64,000 bases of DNA from Synchiropus splendidus. Taxonomy: Eukaryota > Chordata > Actinopteri > Syngnathiformes > Callionymidae. The stretch spans positions 6,642,437-6,706,436 of the forward strand of contig NC_071334.1 in NCBI RefSeq assembly GCF_027744825.2, given 5' to 3'. Made by a program: the position numbers and the translations under genes. Position 1 is the first letter of the stretch. Each line of letters opens with the position of its first letter. The notes beneath the pieces were generated by a model. That model was not told where the DNA came from. It did no database searches and saw only the letters and a program-made list of their open reading frames with translations. This document shows positions 12,201-24,200 of the stretch, one piece after another.

Positions 12201-15200
12201 CATGGTGACTTAAATATTGCTGTTTTAGAGCTGAGGTTTTTGCATGACACGAGTCACATGACCGCCAAGGGGCAGGCAGTTACCTGGTCCTGGAAACCGT
12301 CCGTGCTCTTCTGCCCCTTCGTCTGCAGCAGGCAGCGAGCGCTCTGAGGCCGCGGGTTCGTGTGAGTGGTCATAACAACCTGGTTGCTATGGACCATGCC
12401 CTGGTTGCTATGGTACTGTGGGTTGGTGGAAGCCTGATGTGAGGAGTGGGAGCTGTGAGAGTCATACTGGGGCTGGTTCCCAGACGAGGACAGTGACATG
12501 GGGAGCCCGGCGCTCTGGTACACTTGACCCTGAGAAGTTAGGGCTGAAAGGGAAACGGTAGTATCTCGCATCATAACGTTCCAAATCAACAACATCACTG
12601 ACGCTCACCTTGCGACATGTTGCCTTGATACTGGCCACCGGCCGGGACGACAGACAGAGGCATCCCAGGCTGGTACTGGTTGGCCTTGTTCATCATCCCG
12701 CTGTCGTAGCCCTGCTGCGTGACCACGCGATGAGGAGTGGTGGATGAGGAGGACGAGGACGACGTCACGATCATGGCGTTGTGTGGCTGATGGGACGGGT
12801 TGTGGGGATGCCCTCCCTGCCACAGGACAATGAAATGTATCCGAGGAAACCTGCTCTCATGAAACAAAACATCATGCAATAGCTCACCTTTTTCATGAGG
12901 TTGTCTGGAGGGACGTCCCTCCTGCCCAGTGAGTACGGAGCCCACTGACTGTTCCCTGTCACCACCTCCTGGTCGTTGTCCAGTATTGCGGCCTGCAGAG
13001 ATGGAGTCTGAGAGAGAGAGACAGGAAACAGAAGCAGGCGAAATCGTCATGATGGACAAGTCACTGAGCCTCAATGGAAAGAAAGCGGAGGTCATGGAGG
13101 TGTTCCATCATAACGCTTCGAATTAACTCCTTAACTATGACTGTTGATCCCAAACTGGAGCTACTTTGCAGGCAACCTACGGACATGTTCAGTCAAATAA
13201 GCTTTATATTACTTAACTGCTGTCATCAGGACTCATGAACCCCGGGTTCAACTATACATGAGTTGTCAAATACCGTAATGCAGACCTGGGCAAAGTGCGG
13301 CCCGGGGGCCATATGCGGCCCCTTGACTGTGTCTTTGTGGCCCTCTTATAACTTATAGTTATATAACTTATAACTCATAATATTTTAATCCTGGTTCCGT
13401 TTTAGCCAGTCATTTTTGTTTCTTTTTTTGTTCGTTATTAGTATTTCCCTCAAAAATTGTCGAAAGAAAATTAAAAAGATATTTTGAAATAAATTGCCTT
13501 TTCATCTTCAATGTTTGGTGCATATTTATGTTGATTTCTATTAAAAAATATATATTTTTTTAATAGGTTTCATGCCATATTTACACTTCTTAATATCCTT
13601 GCTTCCATTTAATCTTTTATGGTTCATTTCCTTACAATTTTTTCGTCATGTACCAAAGTCATCGCCGCCTTTCATGGGGCATGATGGCCCCTCTGCCGTA
13701 ATGTCTTGAACTTTACACTTTGACTGTGGAGGCTTGGCTAAGTTTTTGTTCTTTATTTTACAGCAGCTCTGCATTGGTGAGTCTCCGAGAGAAGCTTCTT
13801 TCTCTCAAAATGTTGTTTTTATTCTTCTTCAAATACTGTGTAATGATAATAAAGATGATAATAATAATGTTTTTCTACAGTGTTTAACTTTTTTAGGAAA
13901 TTCGTTTTTATTTATCAATATTATTATCATTACTGCATCAATGGCAACTGACTCTCAGCGGCAGAACGTCTGCCCTTGTATCATTTGGTAACTTAGTATC
14001 GTCTGGCTCCAGCAGTTTGGTCGACTATATTCCGCTCTTACTTAGTTTGGGTGTAATTTCTTTAACCTCATCAGTCCAGAGTTCTTAGATCCATATTTAA
14101 TTGTACTTTTATCTTGTTTTTTTTTTTTACTTCACAAGATTGGTGTTGCGGAGTCCTGAACCATCTATGCCTTTCTTGTCTTTTCTTTGTGAACAGTGTT
14201 TTTCTCTATTGTCACCACTGCACTACTATTCCACAGTTTCAGCTTCTCTTGATAGTGTATTGGTTAATTGAAATTGTTCACTGAAAACTGCTCTTGAAAG
14301 CAGTTATTCATCTCGTACCATTTGTTATTTTTTTTCCTTTTACAAATGGCAGCCAAAAGCCTTCATTCAACTGACCGAGATGGGACACATTGAATCCAAT
14401 GTGAAGAGTGACAGCAGAGTTGTGATTCCCTGCGTGATACTTACGGCGTTAGCAGGCGGAGGAGGAGGAGGTAGTGGCAGCCAGCGGCCAGCAGGGGGCT
14501 CATGCTTAGTGTTATTGTATAGGTTAAAGTTCAAAGTGCTGCTGCGCCCCTGGCCGTGACCCCCGCCCTGATAGAGCATGCCCAGCGTGAGCGTGTTGTG
14601 CTTTAGGACACCACTCTGATTGGAGAAGACGACATCACATGACACAGGTGAATGGAGGGGAAGGAAGGGGCGGGGTCGGGGGGGTGGAGTGGAGGCAGCG
14701 GGGGGTGACAACACACCGTGAGCTCCACGAACAAACATCGATAACACAGATAAACAACAACAGTTGCTGAAAGCACAGAGAAATGTTAGCACGTGATCGG
14801 TCAAACACAGTGAACACTGGCCTCCGAGCAAAGGCAAGTCAACGTCCCCTCGCAGCTTACGTTTACTCGCTGTGCAAACAATGCTCAGAGTGAAGGAAGT
14901 ACTGCTGTACTCGCCAGTTGGGTTTTTGGAATCTGAACTGCTGACTCGTGAAAGCGAGGCACCATCATCCTCGTACTCATTCGCAATATTGACAACAGTC
15001 TAATCATGACTAAAACTTGAGAGTTCAATGGAAAGTATGAATAACAAATTCAATAAGATGAGTTAAAATAAAGTGGAAAAACTATCAAATATGTCGTGTA
15101 AAACAGCCAGTAATAATGTGACGAAAACTTGCGCTCTAACGTGTGATCATCATCACCCTCCACCTGACCAGAGTGTGTGTGTGTGTGTGTGCAGTTTGCT

Positions 15201-18200
15201 GACAGGGCGACAGTGTGGGGTGGACACACATGCAGCTGGACACAAACCTGCTGAGCCTCACGACACACACTAGCACAGATACAGACAGGGCAGGCTGCCA
15301 TGTGGTGCGTGTCTACGTGCGTGTGCTCAGCTCCACCCTGCAGTCCGTGCGGTGCATGAACCCACCCTGTCCAGTCGCTTGGCCTCGATGTGCCTGAGCA
15401 GCTGTTGGCGCCAGTCGGCGGGCATCTTGGACGTGATGTCTTCTGGCTTCTGTGGCACGACCGGGCGAACCTTGATGGTGTCCTCCGAGGGTTTCTCAGG
15501 ACAGGTGGCCAGGGTGTAATCGGGGGGCATCTTCTCCAGGAGGGCAGCCATCGTTGGACGTGCTGACACCGGACGGGCCTGGACAACACCACGGCAAGGA
15601 GTTTAAAAAATCGCCTTCTTTTATAAAGCAGCGATTTGTTTTCATATGTTCTGCCTCGCCTTCATCTGCTTCACTCATTGGTCATTGGCCCGAATCCTTC
15701 AGTGTATTTGAAAACCTTCGTAACAATACTTTGTAAAACAACACTTGTGTATGAAATGATTGATAGGATTTTTTAAAAATTATTATTAAATGCAAACTCT
15801 CTTTAGCTAACATTGTCCCTGTGTGTTATCCTTGTAGGCTTTATAAAAATCAACTTGACTGAAACCAATCATCTGCAAGGACCCAGAGACGTGCAGGTGG
15901 GATCAGAGCCGACCCTTCTCACCCTGGTCATGGACTGTTTGTTCCTCTTCCCTCTGGCAGGAGGCTACGGTCCATCCAGACCAGACCCTCCCGTCACAGC
16001 TACAGCTTCTTCCCCTCGGCCGTCAGACTGTTGAATTCGTGAACAGCCTTGTTGTTATTTTATTTTATTTATTTATTTATTTTTATTTTACTTTATTTTA
16101 TTTTATTTTATTTTATTTTATTTTATTTTATTTTATTTTATTATTTATTTACTTTTTGACTGCACGTTATTCCAAAACACTTTCCTAGTTAGTGGGCTCC
16201 CCACTGACCATGGCAATAAATTTGATTCTGATTCTGATTCTGATTCTGCAAAGATTCTGTTGGAGGGCGAAAAGATCTAAAGCTGATGGAAAATATTAAG
16301 ACCCTCATGTGTCGGCACTGCACTTCTGCTTCATGCTGGAAGGAGTCAGAGGAGGCTTTGAGCAGCTCATTAATATTCTCCTGAACGTCTTTGGAGAATG
16401 TGAGTCTCCAGATCAGACCTGGGCAACGTGCGGCCCCGGGGTAAAATGAGGCCCTTTGACTGTTTTTACCTGGCCCCCCAGCAGTGAGAGTAAAACTGAT
16501 CACGTTGGAATGTTTCTGGCAATTTCATTTTTGTGTTCATTGTGAGTGAAACTGAAAAATAACTTCCCAGCTTTATGCTTTCAATTGTTTGTCTTTACAG
16601 TCGACCATTTTAGGTGTCCCTTAAAATACATTGGGAGTGAAAATAGATTTTGAAATTGTATATTTTTTGTCAACAGATTAAAATTGTAATGTCAATGAAT
16701 CGCACTAATGCTGAGTTAACTAGAGATTAATGGCAAATTAGTCTCACATTTTGTGTATGTTCTTTATGTAACTTAAAAGAAGATGTTCTCATCACCAGAG
16801 CGGCCATTAATGCTTTCCTCATGCAAACATTTGTTCACTCCAACAACATAACAGATGCCGAAAAACAACCTCAGAGGAACTGAAGAGGCTCAACAACATG
16901 CAAAAAGTCTAATATTCTAAACATTAATGGATCTTCCTTTTAAGTACAATTTAGGACAAATACTGAACAAAATGTGTGAATAATTTGCCACTAATTTTGA
17001 GTTAATTCAGCTCTAGTGAAATTAATTGACATTAAAAATGATAATCTACTGACAGCCCTATTCTTTGCTAATGTCATTTCATAATTATAGTGTACAAAAT
17101 ATCCTCACTTGAATATTTTCCATTTACTTTTGCCATCAGATCAACACATTTTTTTTTCTTGTTGCTTCCTTTTTTTTGGCCTTGACAGCCCTTGACAACA
17201 GTGACTGACGCCATCACTCACCATGAACAGGACAATAGATGCATCTGCAATGTCGTCCTCACATTCTCGAGATATGTAAATGAATGATGCCATCAAGACC
17301 ACGACAAACTGTGTACCTGAGAGGCCCCATACGTCTCAGTGCTGTAGCTCCTGGCAGACAGGGGGCGTCTCTGAGTCAGGCTCTTGGTCGGGTAACCGAT
17401 CATGGGCTTCTTCTGGTCCTGGTAGTTGGTGTAGTCATCATCATAGCGACCATTTCTCTTGTTGTGCATCATCTGGCTCTGGTTGTCGGCCATGTTGCTG
17501 AGGTTGGAGTGCTCCATGGGGCTGGAGTAGGCGATGGCTCGGCTGTAGAGAGGAGGGTCCGCCTGCAGGGGGCGAAGGCGTGCCATTTCATGAACCTCTT
17601 TTGGAATGCCTTTCACTTGTAAGTCAAGAACTGGTGCCCAAGAAGATGCTTGAATTCTTTTCATTTTGCAGTGCCAGCAGACACACAGTAGAGTTTGGAT
17701 GGACCTTTAATATTTGCTGACATACAAGAAATCACACTCTGCTCCTGAGCTCAAGATCACCTCACCATGAACTCTAATGTGAAAATACATTCTGTTTTCT
17801 CTTTGTTAGGAGCTAAATTTATTTATTTTCAAAGGGAGGCTCTCCTCCGGTGAGGGCCTTTTTCCTATGGTTCATTCCGGTGCAGAGCGTCTCTTGTGGT
17901 ATTTAAGATAGAAATAGCTTTAAATCAGCATAAAAACTGCACTGGGATGCTTAATATACACAAACTAAAAAAGGACAAGGCCAGAGGAACAAGGTCTGAA
18001 AACTGAGGTGAGACTGTGTAGTTTCAGGTCAGATTGTATGTGTTATGAAAATAATAAACCAACAATGCCATTTAAAAAGTGAAATCATGCCTTGCAATAT
18101 ATTTAAGTAACATTTAATCAAGAATATATTTTACTTATCCGCCATCCTTTGACAAATGTCAATGTGCACTCAAAATATATTTTCATGACTATTTTAGGAT

Positions 18201-21200
18201 AATGAGAATTGTATTCAGCGCTGTCATTTTCTTTTCAATCGCAATATTTTGATATGATTAAAAAAGAATTTCCCAAACACTCTACACTACAATAGAATCA
18301 AATCACTTGAATTTAATTCAGAACAAAAAGCAGACTCATTTGGGGATGACAATATTGCTTCAGCAGTCATTATCACGGGACTATATTGACATCATTCATT
18401 GTGAGTGACGTACAAACAGTTATTCAAGAAACCTTTATAACAGTTTTGTGTGAACAAGCTATTTAAAAATATATTTTTATTCAGTAAAGTAAATAAATAT
18501 GTAAATACCACAGATATTTCCTCAAAGTTAAATAGTATTTGCAGTGATATTTGATATATTACAATAAAATCACAAACAATTTTTCCTCAATTAAGATTAA
18601 ACAATTTCAATGACCTCAGAAACCAACTTTTTACAACCAAAGTAATGTACAGTACATTTATCTCCAAAACACAGAAAAAATGAACCGGCATTGCTTTACC
18701 TGCTGCCTGTACTGAGCTTCCTGCAGCGCCTCCTGCTGGGCTTCGTGGACTCTGCGGAACAAAGCCAGTTCGGTGGAGCTCACCAGAGAGTCGGCTCTCC
18801 TCAGGAAGCCGGGCCTGGAGCGCTGCGCTGGGATGGGCTGTTGCTGTGTGGGGAGGCCGTCCTGGTTGATGGGCGACTGGGGGAATGAAAACATCTCCAG
18901 AGGAGGGTAGGCTCGATACCGAGGGCTCACCAGCTCCTTCGGTAACGTCTTCCCCGGCTGGCTGATGTACTCCAGGGCTTTGGTCGAGTGGTTGATGTAA
19001 TCGGGGGTGTTGGGGAATGGAGGCGGGGCTCGACGGTCCATGGTGACCTGGTGGAGACAAACACTCTCAACCAGTCATTCTTCACCGTAGGGCCGGGGCC
19101 CATGGTTGGGCCGCCAGCGCCAGCTTTGGGCAGCTCAGTTTCAAAACATTAGCCACATATGGTGGCAGTAGTGAGTCACTGAATTGACTTGACAGCTTCA
19201 AATCTGTGACAGTTAACAACTATGGAGAAGTTCGTGAAAAGAAAACATGATAAAGAAAGTGACACTGCTCCCCCCAACAGTAAAACAGTTTATGAAAGCA
19301 CCCGTTAACATTTTATGGTGACACTTTCATTTACACTTCACTTATATCTTCTTTAGAGTTTCAATAAAATATATTATTTTTATTGTATGATATTTAGACA
19401 TGGTTTTACGATATTTATTTAATTCAGAATTGTATTTTTCTTTCGTAAATGTGATGATTTGACTATTATTAATATTGCATTTTATTTATTATGAGTTGTA
19501 AAGGAAAAAAAACATTACTTCCACATTTTACTTCATCACTCTGACAAGCGCATCTGCCTTTTTGTATAATGTACACACAAAATGGTTGTGTCTTGTCTCT
19601 TATTAATTTGTGTCTTTTGTATTCAATGCTGCTGCTATCCTGCTCTCAACAAACTTGTGAATCCCAACTCCTCATCACAGGCTCTTCCGTGTGACTGAAT
19701 GTTAATTTTACCTGTGGGTTGTAGTTCTGGTCAAAGTGGTAGGCCTTCTGTGGTACAGAGGGTTTTTGGTTGTGGCCCTGCTGGTTCTGGTTGCCATGTC
19801 CTGGAAACACCAGCTCATCATCCAGCATGGGTGCCGACTGAGAGCGGGACATGTTGGTCTGCTCCAGTGAACCGGGCAGTTCTTGGCGGTCCAAACTGGT
19901 CTGCTGCTCGATGGAGGAGCTGTAACTGTCCATGGGAATGCTGTGGGGAACAGAACTCCTCTGTTATCACCGTCGCTAAGACCAGAACCGTGCTCCGCTC
20001 TACCTGTAAACTTTATACGAGCCAATGTCGATCTCATCGATGCTCTGTGACTTCTTGAACTTGGACCTGGTCTCCTTCATCATGGGCGACAGGCGGTCGG
20101 AGCTTTTGCTCATCACCACAGTGACCTTGTTTCCCCCGCTGACTGTCAACTGATCTTTCCTGGTTTGGTCGCTCTGATTGTCGTGGTAGGACCAGCTGCC
20201 GGGCAGAGGTCCAGAACCCTGTTCCATCCTGAGGACGGAAGGTGACATAGAGAAGATGAGGGCCACAACTGAGGAAGTCAAGCACAGTGCAGCCATTTCT
20301 AAAGGTTTGGGGTGGAAGACTAATACACAGACGAAATTCCCAAGGATTTCCCATGAGGCTTGGTTTCAAACCTCATGGTTTTCAACAGTTGAGTTTGTTC
20401 CAAAAGATAATACACAGCATGGAGATATTTGGGCCATAAGAACACCAGTGAAGGGTTCATGGTCTCAAGCCATCTACTTGCTGGTGCTACATCAGATAGA
20501 CATCAACAGACATGGATCTAAAGTAGGATTCTGGTCAGGCTGGTCATTTTTAGTTGAAGTTCAATCCACAAACTCTCACTCACCGTGAGTCTTTTGTCTT
20601 CCGGTCAGGGTTTGGGCTGGATGAGGGAGTCATATCCAGCTTGGAAGGAAAGGCAGTCCTGTCCTCCAGTGGACTTGGTGTGCGGGTCCAATTCTGCCAA
20701 GGGTTCTGGGAGGGCAGACCTGACCCTTGTGGGTCGTTGTCTGGCGTAGAGCGCTGGTTTCCATGGAAGGGGAGGGTCTGCGTGTCCAGCTCCAAAGGGA
20801 CTCCAACGATCCTCTCCTGCCTCATGAGGGGCCGGCGGCCGTGAGAGGACTGGCGAGGTTTGGAGCCCAGCGGTGGGTTTCCCTGGCTGGTATTGGAAGA
20901 CGACGGGTCCATAGGCGACTCCTCAGCGTCAAATCCAGTGTTGTCATAGTGCGGAGCCTCGGACCAGTCGAAGGGCTCGCTCAGAGGGCGGCGGTCGCCG
21001 CGTTGCTGGAGTGTCCCTGATGGAGGGGTTTCTCTTTGAGACAGCAGGGGCTTGGAGTCAATGGGCTTCGGGAAGGACTGGGCCAGTCTGCAGCACAGAA
21101 ATGAAGTGAATCAGGACATGGTGGGGCTCTGATCATTGCTCACTGTAACACCTCCCTCCAATCAAGATAGGAGAATGAACAAGTTTGCAGCGAACGTAAT

Positions 21201-24200
21201 CCAGGAGCAGCATTTCAAAAACTCTGCCAGAAGCGCTCCACTCGCCCCACATGCGCAGGTTTTTTTGATTAACAGGTTCAGACTGGGATCACGACGACAC
21301 CCCGGGGTGTGTCAGAGAACAACTTCTGCTCGTGGAAAATAGCAAAAAGAAAGCTTTTATTTTATTGTTGAACAACAAAGGAGGCTCAAGCCATCAATCT
21401 GACGCGCTAACACAAGGGTTAGGAACCTTCTGCACAGCACAGATTCGTTGTCAGACGGCACTTATTACAACTTCAGACCGGTTGAACTATTACCTTCAGC
21501 TGAAACCGAGCGGTATATCAGGTACCACTCATAGTCTTTGATCACTATAACATGGATTTTTACAAGCAAACAAGGTTATTGCTCCCAAAATTGAGCCTGG
21601 TCACATCAGAGCAATGAAATTACTGGCGTTTTATTGACACTAATGTCCTAAAATATGCTGTTTTTATCCATGTGCATTCCAACCTCTTCTTTTCCCCCAC
21701 TTCCCTTGTGTTCCTGGAGCACTGAGCTGCTGAGGCAAAAGGGCTCCAGCATGGAGACTGACTCATGAAACAAACTGTCCAATGTTCTGAACTGGAATCA
21801 TCAACTCCTCACATCTTTTATTGACATTAAAGCACTTTTTTTTTTACCCGCGTGTCCCAAGTTCCGACACCACAGCTGGTCTCAGCTGCTGCTTCTCGTC
21901 TCTGCTCCTCCAGGAGATCGGCTCTGTGGGCGGAGCTGCGGACACGCGGGCGAAAACAGCGCTTTGGCAGCAAGAGGCTCTTTAGCCTGGAAAACTCCAT
22001 ATACAAGCCGCGTTGCTGGAAAAGCTGCTGGGTTGAGACCGCGAGAAAAAAGTAGCGTCTTATAATCTGAAAATTACGGTAATTCTAGCGCACGTATCCC
22101 ATCGTGCAGCATCTTCCAATAGCTGCTTCAAATGCAGGACACGCTCCGTACCAGCGCTGACGAGCTCTCGTCTTTATTTGCTTTTCTTAATCTGTTGATG
22201 TTAACAATAGTCTGACTGATGCTCGGGCGGGTCCGGCCGTGAAGCAGTGAGATGAGAGAGAACCGTGAGCAGAAGTCTAATGAGTCCCGCTCTGACCTTG
22301 ACGTAGTGATCAGAGAGACGAGGAAGACAGCGAGAGACAGAGGGAGGGAAGGAGAGAGAGATGAGGGTGATAGATGAAGGATATTGAAGGTGTGTGTTGC
22401 TGGGGGATGCGGGGGGTGATGCACCGTTGAAGGGACAGAGTGAGATGAAATTGAACATGGGCGTGTGTGTGTGTGTGTACCTGTTCGTCCAGTGTGTCTG
22501 AGGCGCTTGGTCCTTGCTGGGAACCGGCAGTGCAGGATTGTGTTGGTGTGTGAGGTTGTGTGAAGCGTGTGAGTGCGTGTTGGCCGGCGGGTTGGAGGAG
22601 CCGGAGGAGCCCTGCGAGGGAGAGTAGTCGGAGTAGGTGGCCGAGGAGCCACTGTGATTCAGACAGTGCAGCTTGTCCACCTCCTCGTCTGTGGACTCTG
22701 GACAAAGACACAGCAGAGGGGACGTCAGCCTGTCTCATCACTTGGTTTGCAAACTAGAACTGTGTAGCGATGTCACATGCTTTTTTCTCTTCTGACATCA
22801 AAGTGCATCGAGCAGACGCGCGTGGAACAACACTACCTGAGACACAGCCCTACTGCTGCACTTGTATAGACAAAAGAAGAAAAATCTTTCGACATTCTGA
22901 TGTGGATCTGACATTGAAGGCGACATGTGCTGTGGCTACACGGCTACAATCATCAACTGACTTCAGCGATTTCATGCTCCATTCTGAGCTGAATCTGCAC
23001 ATCACCACCACTAATTAAAGAACACAATTACTACATGCCCCCAGAGATTTTGGATGGACTGAGTTTACCATGTGTTGGCGGTTACCTTTCTTATCCTTGC
23101 CCAGCAGCACCACCTTGGGCTTGTACATGGGGGGCTCCACCAGGGTGGGTCTCATGTCGGAGATGCGTATGTCATTGGGCGAACCTCCCATTGAGTCCTG
23201 TGTGAACACGTTAGAGGGGTCACTGAGGTCCAGTACATGTGAGCATGAATGGCATGAAGTAGCGCAGCGTTTCTCAACGGGGAAAATAATCCAGTTTCAC
23301 CTCATGTGTCTGGAGACAGTGGTGGGCGATATGATGCCATGAAATCATGACAGTGAGAAGGTGTTGAGGAGCAACTAAGGTGAGGACATCACATGGATTG
23401 GCTCACATTCCTCCAGTGTGTTGATGCGCTCATCTGTCTGTCAGTCAAAGCAGCGCTGCTGTGGTGCGCGGCGCTCCTCTTCCCACACACTCACAGCCAA
23501 GAAGCCGCTCACATGCGCAACTTCCTGCTGTTTTTAAAGCTGATGCGCCTCTAACTTGACCACACACCTTCACCACAGAACCATGGAGGGAGGGAGGGAG
23601 GGAGGGATCCTTGTCGGAGCCGCCACCATGCCAAAGACTGTCTGCACCGCAGAGCTAACAGAGCTAACCTGACGTCTCATTTCAAAACTTCACTGATACT
23701 CATGGACTGTCACAGTTTGCTTTGTGTTTTAGAAGTCGGCGAAAAACTAAATGCACAACATCATGAATGTGCTCCAAAAATGTATAGCGAGAAAGAATGA
23801 TTGTTTTCATGAAGCAAGTTCAGGCAAAGAAAGCTAAGGATTTGTCTCACAAATACAATAAAATCATGCAAAAGAGAAGTGATAAAATTGAAACAGTTAT
23901 TTAAAGGAAGTGAATAAATAAATAAATCATGATATATTGTTGCCATATTTCCACCCCTTCCTGGGCACATTTGAAACTAATACATTTTCTGCAATATGTT
24001 TCTGCAGATATCCTGGCAAAATAACAAGCGACTGTCAGTAGCTACAGTTGTTGACAAATGAATAGGGATTTTCTACAGGACTTCAAGCACAAGTGCACTT
24101 TGGCCCAGGTTCCTTTGGTGGTGAGCCCCGGGATTTTTTCAATGAACCAAGGGAACCATGGCTAGAAAAAGGTTGCAAAACACTGAAGTAGTGAGGTTCC

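Noticed and set aside
12360..12440. X-box-like GTTGCTATGG motifs
   Set aside because: They are in lrrc7 exon 28 and are explained by coding of repeated SNQ residues.
22128..22652. 174-codon minus-strand ORF rich in Thr/Pro/His
   Set aside because: A shadow frame of lrrc7 exon 18 running into a GT repeat; the exon's real frame matches densin.
23586..23607. CRISPR-like or regulatory GGGA array
   Set aside because: A simple (GGGA)n microsatellite; no spacers, and the genome is a vertebrate one.
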